Positions 1 through 9,264 of a stretch of DNA of 64,000 nucleotides are shown piece by piece (within the stretch, counting starts at the first letter, position 1; each line of letters begins with the position of its first letter). The stretch is from the NCBI RefSeq assembly GCF_010731595.1, contig NZ_AP022582.1:5084001-5148000 (forward strand), given 5' to 3'. This DNA comes from Mycobacterium seoulense (lineage in GTDB: Bacteria > Actinomycetota > Actinomycetes > Mycobacteriales > Mycobacteriaceae). The notes under the pieces were generated by a model. It worked only from the letters and a program-made list of their open reading frames with translations, had not been told where the DNA came from and did no database searches. The translations under genes and the position numbers were made by a program.

Positions 1-616
1 CGGCAGGTCGCTTCGGACGCTTCGCCTCGTCGCCGGTGTCGGGGACCGCGGGCCCCGGTTCGAGAGCCGGCACGCCCGGCAGCGAGTCGTAGATGACGAA
101 CTCGTCGCAGGCCGCCGCCAGCGCCCGGCTCGACGCACCGGCCACCCCGATGCCCACCACGTACCGGCCCAGCCGCTTGCAACGCTGCGCCAGCGGGATG
201 TAGTCGGAGTCGCCGGCCACGATCACCACGTGGGTGAGATCGGGCAGCCGGAACATGTCCTCGACCGCGTCGACGGCCAGCCGGATATCGGCGCCGTTCT
301 TGCCGTAGGCCGCCGCGGGGAACAACTGCACCAGGTCCACCGCGCGGGCGACCAGCTGCCCGCGGTACCCGGCGTTGATATCGGCCGACCAGTCCGCGTA
401 GGCGCGGGTGAGCACCAGGGTGCCGAACGACGACGCGAAGTCGAGGATCGCGCCGACGTCGACGGTGGCCCGATCCAGCCGCTCGGCGTACTGCTCGAGC
501 CCCTTGGCCTTGTCCCGCTGGAACGAGCTGCGGCCATGTACCTGGTCATATCGTGAAATCACGATGTTGTCGAAGTCGAGGTAGACGGCCACGCGGGCCG
601 CGACGGGTTCCGTCAT
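1..616 (-). CDS. NYN-domain (LabA/PIN-like) protein, C-terminus cut by window edge
   Basis: The reading frame starts at the ATG complementary to 614-616 (MTEPVAARVAVYLDFDNIV) and stays open to base 1, so about 205 residues are visible and the C-terminus is missing. The N-terminal strand ends in an acidic VYLDFDN motif, and further in come KNGADIRLAVDAVED and VIVAGDSDYIPLAQ. This is the acidic set (D...D...D...GDSD) of NYN domains, a PIN-like metal-dependent RNase fold. After the domain, around residue 170, the chain becomes Pro/Glu-rich, as in LabA-type proteins whose tail carries an RNA-binding or OST-HTH region. The likely role is RNA processing or decay in the cytoplasm; the substrate is unknown. 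The gene is divergent from the hydrolase that starts at 727. Confidence 0.8.
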   Translation of the reverse strand, partial: MTEPVAARVAVYLDFDNIVISRYDQVHGRSSFQRDKAKGLEQYAERLDRATVDVGAILDFASSFGTLVLTRAYADWSADINAGYRGQLVARAVDLVQLFPAAAYGKNGADIRLAVDAVEDMFRLPDLTHVVIVAGDSDYIPLAQRCKRLGRYVVGIGVAGASSRALAAACDEFVIYDSLPGVPALEPGPAVPDTGDEAKRPKRPA

Positions 617-726
617 GGGCTAAATCATCGCTGAGGCGTCCGGCACTGTGGCGGTCGGAAGCGTTTTCCGTCACGATTCGGCCCGCCGGGGCCCTAAACA
701 GCAGCCAGATCGGGTACACCAGGGCA

Positions 727-1611
727 ATGAACGAGTTGAAGTTCCTCGAGTTGCACGGCGATCGGGTCGCCTACCGCGACGAGGGCGACGGCGAGGTGCT
801 GCTGCTCATCCACGGCATGGCGGGCAGTTCGGAGACGTGGCGGTCGGTGATCCCGCCGCTGTCGAAGAAATTCCGGGTCATCGCCCCGGACCTGCTCGGC
901 CACGGCGAATCGGCGAAACCCCGCACCGACTACTCGCTGGGCGCCTTCGCGGTCTGGCTGCGCGACCTGCTCGACGAACTCGGCGTCAGCCAGGCCACCC
1001 TGGTGGGTCAATCCCTCGGCGGGGGCGTCGCGATGCAGTTCGTCTATCAGCACCCCGACTACGCCAAGCGGTTGATCCTGATCAGCAGCGGCGGCCTGGG
1101 CCCCGACGTGGGTTGGGTGCTGCGGCTGCTCTCGGCGCCCGGGGCGGAGCTGGTATTGCCGATCATCGCGCCCAAGCCCGTGCTGTCGGTCGGCAACAAG
1201 CTGAGGTCGTGGTTGAGGGGCGCGGGCATCCACTCGCCGCGCGGGGCCGAGATATGGAGCGCCTACTCGTCGCTGTCGGACGGCGAGACGCGCCAGTCGT
1301 TTCTTCGGACGCTGCGATCGGTGGTCGACTACCGCGGGCAGGCCGTCAGCGCGCTCACCAGGCTGCGGCTGCGCGAGGACCTCCCGGTGATGGCGATCTG
1401 GGGGGAGCGCGACGGCATCATTCCCGTCGATCACGCGTACGCCGCGCACGAGGCCCGCACCGACGCGAGGCTGGAAATCCTTCCCGACGTCGGCCACTTC
1501 GCACAGGTGGAGGCGCCGAACCAGGTGGTGGAGCTGATCGAGGATTTCATCGCGAACAGCGACCGCCACGAAACGGCGACCACCGAGCTGCGCCTGGAAT
1601 CCGAGGCGTAG
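727..1611 (+). CDS. alpha/beta-fold hydrolase
   Basis: A 294-residue alpha/beta hydrolase. It has the oxyanion region HGMAGSS, the nucleophile elbow GQSLGGG, an acid in the AIWGERDGIIP segment, and the catalytic His in PDVGHFAQVEAP. The frame is open further upstream, but family similarity begins at MNELKFLELHG, so the ATG at 727 is taken as the start. It belongs to the same broad family as Mtb Rv2715-type hydrolases. The substrate, an ester or possibly an epoxide or C-C bond, cannot be told from sequence. The stop lies 34 bases before the downstream P450, which suggests co-transcription and a shared lipophilic substrate pathway (inference). Confidence 0.85.
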   Translation: MNELKFLELHGDRVAYRDEGDGEVLLLIHGMAGSSETWRSVIPPLSKKFRVIAPDLLGHGESAKPRTDYSLGAFAVWLRDLLDELGVSQATLVGQSLGGGVAMQFVYQHPDYAKRLILISSGGLGPDVGWVLRLLSAPGAELVLPIIAPKPVLSVGNKLRSWLRGAGIHSPRGAEIWSAYSSLSDGETRQSFLRTLRSVVDYRGQAVSALTRLRLREDLPVMAIWGERDGIIPVDHAYAAHEARTDARLEILPDVGHFAQVEAPNQVVELIEDFIANSDRHETATTELRLESEA

Positions 1612-1645
1612 CTTCCTCGCGCAAGCCGGTCGTAAGATTGCGGCG

Positions 1646-3013
1646 ATGCGCAAAGCCGCGCGTACGGCGCTTCCGCCGGGGCCCCGGCTGCCCCGGGCGA
1701 TACAGGCCGCGGTCATGCTGCACCGGGGGTCGCACTTCGTCGCCGCCTGCCGGCGTCGTTACGGGAACGTGTTCACGCTGCGCGTCGCGGGCATGGGCAC
1801 GCTGGTGTATCTGGCCGACCCGTCCGATATCAAGACGGTGTTCGCCGGCGACCCGCACGTCTTCCATGCCGGCGAAGCGAATTCGATGCTGAGCGGGTTG
1901 CTGGGCGACACCTCTCTTCTGGTGATCGACGAAGACGTCCACCGGGATCGACGCCGCCTGATGCTGCCGCCGTTCCATCGCGACGCCGTCGCGCGCCAAG
2001 CCGGGCTGATGGCCGAGATCGCCGCGGCGAACATCGCGGGGTGGCCGGTGGGCAGGAGCTTCGCGGCCGCGCCCAAGATGTCGGAGATCACCCTCGAGGT
2101 GATCCTGCGCACGGTCATCGGCGCCACCGACCCGGCGCGGCTCGCGGCCCTGCGGGCGATCATGCCGCGGCTGCTCAGCGTGGGCCCGTGGGCGACGCTG
2201 GCGCTGGCGAAGCCGGAGCTGCAGCGCTACCTCCCGTGGCGGGGGCTGCGCCGGCGCATGGCCGAAGCCGACCGTTTGCTCTACGCGGAGATCGCCGAGC
2301 GCCGCGCGGACCCCCACCTGGCCGAACGCACCGACGTGCTCGCCATGCTGGTCCGCGCCGACGACGGCGGCCGCGCGATGTCCGACCACGAGCTGCGCGA
2401 TCAGCTGATGACGTTGCTGGTGGCCGGGCACGACACCACCGCGAACGGGTTGTCCTGGGCGCTCGAGCGGTTGACCCGCCACCCCGCCGTGCTGGCCAAG
2501 GCCGTCGCCGCAGCCGAGGCCGGCGCCGCGGGTGATCCGGCCGGGGACGAATATCTCGACGCGCTGGTGAAGGAGACGTTGCGGATCCGTCCGGTGGTGT
2601 TCGACGTGGGCCGGGTGCTCACCGAACCGGCCGACGTGGCCGGCTACCGGTTGCCCGCCGGGGTGATGGTGGCGCCGGGAATCGGGCTGGTGCACACCAG
2701 CGCCTCGGTGTACCCGGATCCGAACCGGTTCGATCCGGACCGCATGCTGGGCGCGACGCTGAGCCCGACGACCTGGTTCCCGTTCGGCGGCGGTAACCGT
2801 CGCTGTCTCGGCGCCGGCTTCGCGCTGGTCGAGATGCGGGTGGTGCTGCGCGAGATCCTGCGCCGGGCCGAACTCGAGACCACCGCCGCGGCCGGCGAAC
2901 GGCAGAAGCTGAAATTCGTTGTGCTGGTGCCGCATCGCGGCGCCCGCATCCGGCTGAGGGCGATCAGGGACGTCCCCGCCGTGGCGGCGGCAACGCGGAC
3001 GCCGGCCCGGTAG
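1646..3013 (+). CDS. cytochrome P450, CYP135-like
   Basis: A 455-residue P450 monooxygenase. The N-terminus LPPGPRLPRAIQ and the region EANSMLSGLLGDTSLL resemble the mycobacterial CYP135/CYP138 group. Hallmarks are the I-helix oxygen-binding motif AGHDTT near residue 255, the K-helix ETLRIRP (ExxR), and the heme-thiolate loop FPFGGGNRRCLGAGFA with the Cys ligand. The protein is soluble with no membrane anchor. It needs a ferredoxin/reductase pair, which is not encoded nearby. Physiological substrates of CYP135 enzymes are not established. It follows the hydrolase gene closely and converges tail to tail with the CYP125-like gene, sharing the boundary at 3013/3014 with no gap. Confidence 0.9.
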   Translation: MRKAARTALPPGPRLPRAIQAAVMLHRGSHFVAACRRRYGNVFTLRVAGMGTLVYLADPSDIKTVFAGDPHVFHAGEANSMLSGLLGDTSLLVIDEDVHRDRRRLMLPPFHRDAVARQAGLMAEIAAANIAGWPVGRSFAAAPKMSEITLEVILRTVIGATDPARLAALRAIMPRLLSVGPWATLALAKPELQRYLPWRGLRRRMAEADRLLYAEIAERRADPHLAERTDVLAMLVRADDGGRAMSDHELRDQLMTLLVAGHDTTANGLSWALERLTRHPAVLAKAVAAAEAGAAGDPAGDEYLDALVKETLRIRPVVFDVGRVLTEPADVAGYRLPAGVMVAPGIGLVHTSASVYPDPNRFDPDRMLGATLSPTTWFPFGGGNRRCLGAGFALVEMRVVLREILRRAELETTAAAGERQKLKFVVLVPHRGARIRLRAIRDVPAVAAATRTPAR

Positions 3014-4267
3014 TCACCCGGCCACCGGGGATCGCGCGCCCCGGTAGTCGACCTGCCAGTGCTTGATGCCGTTGATGAACGACGACCGCAGCCGCTCGGG
3101 ATTCGCCAGCGGAGTCAGGTCGGGCACGTGATCGGCGAGCGCGCTGAACATCAGGTCGATCGTCATGCGCGCCAGGTTCGCGCCGATGCAGTAGTGCGCC
3201 CCGGTGCCGCCGAAACCGACATGCGGGTTCGGGCTGCGCAAGACGTCGAAGGCGTACGGGTCGTCGAAGACCTCTTCGTCGAAATTGGCCGAGCGGTAGA
3301 ACAGCACCACCCGCTGGCCCTCGGCGATCCGGACACCGCCGAGCTCGGTGTCCGTGAGCGCGGTGCGCTGAAACGCCGTGATCGGTGTCGCCCAACGGAT
3401 TATCTCGTCGGCGGCGGTCTTGGGCCGCTGCGCCCTGAACAGCTCCCACTGCGCCGGGTGTTCGGTGAAGGCCATCATTCCCTGGGTGATGGAGTTGCGG
3501 GTCGTCTCGTTTCCGGCGACGGCCAGGGTGACCACGAACATTCCGAATTCATCCTCGGACAGGCGCTGGCCGTCGGCGTCGGCGTGGACCAGCGTCGTGA
3601 CGATGTCGTCACCAGGGTTCTCGCGCTTGCAGGCCGCCAATTGCATGGCATACCACATCAATTCGCCCGCTGAGGTCAACGAGTCGTTGCCGGCGAACTC
3701 CGGGTCGTCGCTGCCGATCATGTTGTTCGTCCAGTCGAACAGCTTGCCGTAGTCCTCCTGCGGAACTCCGAGCAGCCCGCAGATGGCCTGCAGCGGCAAC
3801 TCGCAGGCCACCTGGCGGACGAAGTCGCCCGAACCGGCGGCCGCGGCTTCGGTCACGATGCGACGCGCCCGCCCGGAAAGTTCGGCGCGCAGCCGCTCCA
3901 CCGCGCGGGGCGTGAAGGCCCGCGAGACGATTTTGCGCAACCGGCTGTGTTCGGGGTCGTCCATCATGATCATCGACGCCCGGCCCGCCTCAATCTGGCC
4001 GGCCGCCAGGTCTTCCCGGTAACGCGGCACGATCGACTTGCTCGCCGAGGAGAAAACGTCGCTGCGCAGCGAGACCTCGCGGACGTCGCGGTGCTTGGTC
4101 ACCACCCAGTAGCCACCGTCGCCGAAGCCGCCCGCGCCGGGCGGCTGCTCGTTCCACCAGATCGGTGCCGTCGCGCGCAGTTCGGCGAACTCACGCACCG
4201 GCAACCGGTGGGCGTAGATGTCGGGATCGGTGAAGTCAAAGCCCGGCGGGAGGTTCGGCGCGGCCAT
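3014..4267 (-). CDS. cytochrome P450, CYP125-like (steroid side-chain hydroxylase type)
   Basis: A 417-residue P450. NLPPGFDFTDPDIYAHRLPV, AGNETTRNSITQGMMAF, FYRSANFDEEVF and FGGTGAHYCIGANLARM match, nearly word for word, what I recall of Mtb CYP125 (Rv3545c), which hydroxylates C26/C27 of cholesterol and cholest-4-en-3-one. The ExxR motif is in DEIIRWA, and the heme Cys is in the last motif quoted. The ATG at 4267 is chosen over an earlier in-frame start at 4282 because AGGAG lies seven bases upstream. The true cyp125 sits in the igr/cholesterol cluster, which is not seen here, so this is probably a paralogue. Substrate specificity is inferred from family resemblance only. Confidence 0.9.
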   Translation of the reverse strand: MAAPNLPPGFDFTDPDIYAHRLPVREFAELRATAPIWWNEQPPGAGGFGDGGYWVVTKHRDVREVSLRSDVFSSASKSIVPRYREDLAAGQIEAGRASMIMMDDPEHSRLRKIVSRAFTPRAVERLRAELSGRARRIVTEAAAAGSGDFVRQVACELPLQAICGLLGVPQEDYGKLFDWTNNMIGSDDPEFAGNDSLTSAGELMWYAMQLAACKRENPGDDIVTTLVHADADGQRLSEDEFGMFVVTLAVAGNETTRNSITQGMMAFTEHPAQWELFRAQRPKTAADEIIRWATPITAFQRTALTDTELGGVRIAEGQRVVLFYRSANFDEEVFDDPYAFDVLRSPNPHVGFGGTGAHYCIGANLARMTIDLMFSALADHVPDLTPLANPERLRSSFINGIKHWQVDYRGARSPVAG

Positions 4268-4365
4268 CGGAGTTCTCCTCACGCGTGCTTGTTGGGATCG
4301 GTAGCAAAACCCGCGTGTCTTACTGCCAGCACCATAAAGCCGAGCATTGAAGAAGAGAAGCCTCC

Positions 4366-4773
4366 ATGAGAATCACCGCGATGGCCGCCGCCGGCCTGAC
4401 GGCCGCCATGATCGTGACGGCTTGCCCCGCGCAGGCCGACGCGACGGCGCGGGCCGGGTCCGGCCACGGTTACCGGCTGGAGCCACCCCCCGCGCCCGAC
4501 GCCGAAGCCGAGGTCGCAGAGCTGCAGCGGCAGGTGAACGAGCTGCACGACAACTGGGACAACCTCACCCCGGCGCAGCGGCAACAACGCCTGACGCAGC
4601 TTCAGCAGCAGGCCACCACGGTGTCCAACGACGCGCAAAACCTGCCTCCCGCGCAGCGGCCCGGGGTGGAACTGCGGCTGCTGCAAACCATGGCTGCGCT
4701 CTTCGACCTGGTGCGCAAGGCGCAGGGGCCCAATCAGCCGTGCTATTTCCCCGCGTGCCTGCCCGGCCTCTGA
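4366..4773 (+). CDS. small secreted protein, Gln-rich helical, unknown function
   Basis: A 135-residue protein with a classical Sec signal peptide: MRITAM, a hydrophobic Ala-rich core, then an AQADA cleavage site near residue 25. The mature part has a predicted helical, heptad-like segment (EVAELQRQVNELHDNW, then a Gln-rich stretch) that looks like a short coiled coil. Two Cys close to the C-terminus (CYFPAC) could form a disulphide outside the cell. A purine-rich ribosome site (gaagagaag) precedes the ATG. The gene is divergent from the CYP125-like gene, and its 3' end overlaps the convergent FUSC gene by 31 bases. I do not recognise the family. Confidence 0.75.
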   Translation: MRITAMAAAGLTAAMIVTACPAQADATARAGSGHGYRLEPPPAPDAEAEVAELQRQVNELHDNWDNLTPAQRQQRLTQLQQQATTVSNDAQNLPPAQRPGVELRLLQTMAALFDLVRKAQGPNQPCYFPACLPGL

Positions 4774-6986
4774 AACCCGTGAGACTCGGCGCCGGCGGTT
4801 TCGCGCCCGCCGAGGTTGGTGGCCGCGGTCACGACGGCCCGCTCGATCTGGCGGAGCGCGTGCACCGCGGTGAGGAATCGTCGGATGTCGGGCGGCGGTT
4901 GGCCCGGTGACCCCCCTTCGCCGTCGCGCTGACGGGCCAGGGTTTCGGCGTTGTCGAGGTCGTCGGCCGCCGAGATGATCGTCGGCCCGCGTCCGGTGCC
5001 GATGGCGGCGGCCAGCGCCTCGATGTTGCGCCGCGTCTGGACCGCGGCGGCCGAGAAGGCTTGGCCCGCTTCGACGGCGAGAGCGTGCGACCCCGGGTCC
5101 TGGTACTGCTCGCTGCTGCGTGCCAGGCTGCGGCCGTACCGGTCGCACGCGGCGAAGATGCGCAGCGCGCGGCGAATGCTGCGCCGGCCGGCCAGGCCGG
5201 CGACGCCCGCCAGCAGTGGCTTGGCGGTGACCCGGAATTGCTGCAGGTCCCGGTCGAGCCGGCGTGCCTGCTCGGACGGGCGCACACCCTCCTCCGGCCC
5301 GAACATCGTCGCGGTGGACACGTCGATCAGCGCCGACAGGCTGGCCAGGAATGTCCGGCTGTCCTCACGGATCGCGGTCGTGGTGTGCGTCGGCAGCACG
5401 ACGACCGCCACGGTGGCCCCGATGACCGCGCCGATCGCGGTCTCTTCGATCCGCAACATCAGCACGCCGAAAGAGAATTGGCCGAGCAGGCCGTACAGCA
5501 ACGCCAGCATGGTGGTGATCCAGAAGGTCATCAGGCTGTAGGTGACCGTCATGAAATAGAAGGCGCAGAACACGCACACGAAAATCCCGGCGAGCGCGGC
5601 GGTCTTGTCGCCGGCCAGCAGCGTGGCCACCAGCACGCCGCAGGGCACGCCCAGCAGGGTGCCGAGCAGGCGTTGCCATCCTTTGGTCAGGGTCTCGCCC
5701 CACGAGTTGGTGCCGGCGAAGATGACGAACGCGGCGATCACCGCCCAATACCAGCGGGCCGGAGACACCAGCTCGCCGACGACGATGGCCAGCGCCGCGG
5801 CGACGGTGACCTGAAGGGCCTGCCGGGTGGTCGGCAGAAGGCCCTCGTCCTGCGCATGCACGGCGGGCTCGTCGGGGGGCGCGCCGCCGGCGGCCGGCGG
5901 CCGCTCGCTGTCCTCGGCCTGCACGGTGTCGCCGTCGGTGACCGCACGGTCGACGATGGCCCGGACGTCCGAAGTCGCTGTGGCGGCGTTGATTATCGCC
6001 AGCGCGAGCCGGCGCACGGCGACGCTGCCGGGGTCGTCGCCGGCGGGACCGCACTGCTCGTCCAAGAGCCGCTGCGCTTGGCCGGCGGCCCGCCGGAGGC
6101 CGTCGGGCTCGGGAAGGCGGATAGCCCGCGCCAGCCGGGAGAGCGCGTCGACGAGCGCGGCCCGGGTGGGCCCGGGGATGGCGCCCGGCGTCTCGGCGGC
6201 CAGCGCGGCGGCCCGCCGGCCGGCCGTGGCCACCCATTCGATCGCCAGTTCGGCGTCCAGCAGCCAGGGGGCCAGTTGTTCGGCGGTGACGCCGGGCCAC
6301 AGCATGGCGGGGTCGGCCTTGTCCTCGATCTGGCTCTGCACCATCAGGGCGGTCTCGTTGAGCCGAAGGGTGCGCGCCCGCATGCGGCGCCGGCGTCGTT
6401 CGTCGAGGCGGCCGGTGCGCACGGCTTCCGCCGTGGTGTCGACGACGATCGCCATTCGCGCCCGCAGCGCCCGGACGGTGGCGCGCAGCACCCGCTCGGG
6501 CCGATCGGGCATGACGTAGGCGGTCATCACGAAGGTGCACACGGTGCCCACCGCGACCGCCCCGATCATCCACGGCAGCTCCGAGATGCGCGCTCGCAGG
6601 TACAACGTGAAGAAGTAGGACATGAACGCGACCATGCCCAGCGCCCTGCCGCGCGCCCCGAACCGGCGGACGTACGCGGCGGTGAACACGACCACCACGA
6701 ACACCGCGTCGCTGACCACCTGGTGGGACGCGAGCACCGCGGCGGCCGTGATGCACACCGCGGCGGGCACGGGCAGCAGCGCCATGGTGATCCGCTGCCG
6801 GCGCGGGTCGGGCTCGTTGACGGATCGCGCCGCGACCATGGTGATGACGACGCCCAGCAACGCGACGGTCAGCGGCTGGCCCGTCGCCCGGGTCAGGGCG
6901 TAGAGGGCCAGCAGCGAACAGCCGAGCGCGGCCGTCGTCCGCGTCGCCATCCGCAGCCGAAGCAAACCGGGATCGGAGCCGATCAC
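4743..6986 (-). CDS. FUSC-family (fusaric-acid-resistance-like) membrane protein
   Basis: A 747-residue integral membrane protein with the two-block layout of FUSC/YccS/aromatic-acid exporter proteins. There is an N-terminal set of membrane helices (residues about 15-160), a soluble helical Arg/Ala-rich middle (about 165-385), a second membrane block (about 390-535, including WYWAVIAAFVIFAGTNSWGET and an FYFMTVTYSLM helix) and a soluble C-terminal domain. The start used is GTG at 6986; ATG at 6950 (MATRTTAALG) is a credible alternative. The role is probably export of small aromatic or toxic anions across the inner membrane, inferred from the family. It stands alone on its strand. Confidence 0.8.
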   Translation of the reverse strand: MIGSDPGLLRLRMATRTTAALGCSLLALYALTRATGQPLTVALLGVVITMVAARSVNEPDPRRQRITMALLPVPAAVCITAAAVLASHQVVSDAVFVVVVFTAAYVRRFGARGRALGMVAFMSYFFTLYLRARISELPWMIGAVAVGTVCTFVMTAYVMPDRPERVLRATVRALRARMAIVVDTTAEAVRTGRLDERRRRRMRARTLRLNETALMVQSQIEDKADPAMLWPGVTAEQLAPWLLDAELAIEWVATAGRRAAALAAETPGAIPGPTRAALVDALSRLARAIRLPEPDGLRRAAGQAQRLLDEQCGPAGDDPGSVAVRRLALAIINAATATSDVRAIVDRAVTDGDTVQAEDSERPPAAGGAPPDEPAVHAQDEGLLPTTRQALQVTVAAALAIVVGELVSPARWYWAVIAAFVIFAGTNSWGETLTKGWQRLLGTLLGVPCGVLVATLLAGDKTAALAGIFVCVFCAFYFMTVTYSLMTFWITTMLALLYGLLGQFSFGVLMLRIEETAIGAVIGATVAVVVLPTHTTTAIREDSRTFLASLSALIDVSTATMFGPEEGVRPSEQARRLDRDLQQFRVTAKPLLAGVAGLAGRRSIRRALRIFAACDRYGRSLARSSEQYQDPGSHALAVEAGQAFSAAAVQTRRNIEALAAAIGTGRGPTIISAADDLDNAETLARQRDGEGGSPGQPPPDIRRFLTAVHALRQIERAVVTAATNLGGRETAGAESHGFQRPGRHAGK

Positions 6987-7099
6987 CCAGTTGCCGGCTT
7001 GTTCGTAGAAAACGGTTATCGCCGCGCCCCCTCGTCGCCCGCCGGACCCATCATGGTTACCCGAACCGCGTCGCGACGGTCAGGCTAGTCTTCGACATC

Positions 7100-8179
7100 G
7101 TGACAGCGCCGACGCGGGCGAAGCTGGCCGACGGCCGTGACCTGCTGTTCTTCGCGCTGCCCGGCCATCGCCCGGCGCCGGTCGAGGATCGCAGGCCGCT
7201 GCCGGCGCCCGGCGCGCAACCGACCGAGCTCCGGTTCGACCAGACCACGGGGCAGTGGGTGATCGTCGCGGCGCTGCGCCAAGACCGCACCTACAAGCCG
7301 CCCGCCGACCAGTGCCCGCTGTGCCCGGGTCCGACGGGGCTGACCAGCGAGGTGCCCGCCCCCGACTACGACGTCGTCGTCTTCGAGAACCGATTCCCCA
7401 GCCTGGCCGGCTCCGGGCCGCCGCTAGCGCCCGCCGGTGACGGTTTCGTGTCCGCCCCGGGGCAGGGCCGCTGCGAGGTGATCTGCTTCTCCAGCGACCA
7501 CACCGGCTCGTTCGCCGGGCTGGAACCGGCGCACGCCCGGCTGGTCATCGAGGCGTGGCGGCACCGCACCGGCGACCTGATGGCCACGCCGGGGATCGAG
7601 CAGGTCTTCTGTTTCGAGAACCGCGGCGAGGAGATCGGGGTGACGCTGACCCACCCGCACGGTCAGATCTACGGCTACCCGTACCTGACGCCGCGCACGG
7701 CCGCCATGCTGGACCGGGCGCGGCGGCACCGGACGCGCCACGGCACCAACCTCTTTGGCGACCTACTGGCCGGCGAAGTCGCCGACGGCAGCCGGATCGT
7801 CGCGCGCGACGACCTGTTCACCGCATTCGTGCCGTTCGCCGCGCGCTGGCCGGTCGAGGTGCACATCTACCCGAACAGGTTCGTGCGCAACATCACCGAA
7901 CTCGACGGGGACGAACTGGACGGGTTCGCGCGGGCCTACCTCGACGTGTTGGGGCGGTTTGACCGGATGTATCCCTCACCGCTGCCCTACATTTCGGCGT
8001 TGCACCAGTACGCCGACACCGACGCCCAGGCCGACGGCTACTTCCACGTCGAGCTGATGTCGATCCGGCGCAGCGCCACCAAGCTCAAGTACCTGGCGGC
8101 CTCCGAGTCGGCGATGGACGCATTCATCAGCGATGTCACGCCCGAGAGCGTGGCGCGGCGCCTCAGGGATCTGGGATGA
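7100..8179 (+). CDS. galT: galactose-1-phosphate uridylyltransferase
   Basis: A 359-residue protein with a GTG start. It exchanges UMP between UDP-glucose and galactose-1-phosphate in the Leloir pathway. The catalytic motif is [10 protein letters not shown], where the second His carries the uridylyl group. Other family blocks are [22 protein letters not shown] (the zinc-ligand Cys pair), NRFPSL and [10 protein letters not shown]. The gene is complete in a single frame, whereas Mtb H37Rv has the gene split (galTa/galTb) as I recall. It overlaps galK by four bases (ATGA at 8176-8179), so the two are translationally coupled. Confidence 0.95.
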   Translation: MTAPTRAKLADGRDLLFFALPGHRPAPVEDRRPLPAPGAQPTELRFDQTTGQWVIVAALRQDRTYKPPADQCPLCPGPTGLTSEVPAPDYDVVVFENRFPSLAGSGPPLAPAGDGFVSAPGQGRCEVICFSSDHTGSFAGLEPAHARLVIEAWRHRTGDLMATPGIEQVFCFENRGEEIGVTLTHPHGQIYGYPYLTPRTAAMLDRARRHRTRHGTNLFGDLLAGEVADGSRIVARDDLFTAFVPFAARWPVEVHIYPNRFVRNITELDGDELDGFARAYLDVLGRFDRMYPSPLPYISALHQYADTDAQADGYFHVELMSIRRSATKLKYLAASESAMDAFISDVTPESVARRLRDLG

Positions 8180-9264
8180 CGGTCCGGTTCGCCGCGCCGG
8201 GGCGGATCAACCTGATCGGCGAGCACACCGACTACAACCTGGGCTTCGCGCTGCCCATCGCGCTGCCGCAGCGCACGGTGGTGACGTTCACACCCGACCG
8301 CGGCGAGGCGATCACCGTGGTCAGCGACCACGCGGACGGGCCGGTGCGCATCCCGCTGGACACCGCCCCCGGCGGGGTGGCCGGCTGGGCCGCCTACGTC
8401 GCCGGGGTGATGTGGGCGCTGCGCCAGGCCGGCCACCCGGTGCCCGGCGGCGCGATGCACGTCGCCAGCGACGTCCCGATGGGGTCGGGCCTGTCCTCGT
8501 CGGCCGCGCTGGAGTGCGCGGTCCTGGGCGCGATCGCGGCGGCCGCCGGGGTGCGCGTCGACCCCCGGGAACAGGCGCGGCTCGCCCAGCGCGCCGAGAA
8601 CGACTATGTCGGCGCCCCAACGGGTTTGCTCGACCAATTGGCCGCACTATTCGGCCGGCCGGCGATTGCGTTGCTGATCGACTTTCGCGATCTCACGGTC
8701 GCGCCGGTGGCGTTCGACCCGGACGCCGCCGGTGTCGCGCTGCTGGTGATCGACTCCCGCGCCCGCCACACTCACGCCGGCGGCGAGTATGCCGCGCGCC
8801 GCGCGTCGTGCGAGCGGGCGGCCGCGGATCTCGGTGCGTCCTCGCTGCGCGAGGTTCAGGACCGCGGGCCGTCCGCCGTCGCCGCGGTGAGCGACCCGGT
8901 CGACGCCCGCAGGGCCCGCCATGTGCTGAGCGAGAACCAGAGAGTGATCGATTGTGTTGTGGCGCTGGAGCATTCGGACTTCGCCGGGGCCGGGCGGATC
9001 TTCACCGCCTCGCACGCGTCCATGCGCGACGATTTCGGGATCACGACGGGGCACATCGACCTGATCGCCGACACCGCGGTACGCGCGGGCGCGCTGGGTG
9101 CCCGCATGACCGGTGGGGGGTTCGGGGGCTGCGTGATCGCGCTGGTGCCGGCCGATCGCACCGACGCGGTCGGCGAGGCGGTGCGAAGCGCCGTGGCCGC
9201 CGCCGGTTTCGAGCCGCCGGTCATCACCCGCACCCGCGCCGCCGCCGGCGCGGGGCCCGGGTGA
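8176..9264 (+). CDS. galK: galactokinase
   Basis: A 362-residue GHMP-family kinase that phosphorylates galactose at C1 using ATP. The galactokinase signature [13 protein letters not shown] lies at about residues 9-21, the ATP-binding loop is [13 protein letters not shown] near residue 103, and the third GHMP motif is [15 protein letters not shown] near residue 313. It lies immediately downstream of galT with an ATGA overlap and abuts the next gene, whose GTG directly follows the stop. No galE or galactose transporter is in the window. Confidence 0.95.
   Translation: MTVRFAAPGRINLIGEHTDYNLGFALPIALPQRTVVTFTPDRGEAITVVSDHADGPVRIPLDTAPGGVAGWAAYVAGVMWALRQAGHPVPGGAMHVASDVPMGSGLSSSAALECAVLGAIAAAAGVRVDPREQARLAQRAENDYVGAPTGLLDQLAALFGRPAIALLIDFRDLTVAPVAFDPDAAGVALLVIDSRARHTHAGGEYAARRASCERAAADLGASSLREVQDRGPSAVAAVSDPVDARRARHVLSENQRVIDCVVALEHSDFAGAGRIFTASHASMRDDFGITTGHIDLIADTAVRAGALGARMTGGGFGGCVIALVPADRTDAVGEAVRSAVAAAGFEPPVITRTRAAAGAGPG

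Noticed and set aside
4280-4287. Palindrome cacgcgtg before the CYP125-like gene as a KstR-type operator
   Set aside because: It is only eight bases, common in GC-rich DNA, and does not match the KstR motif as I know it.
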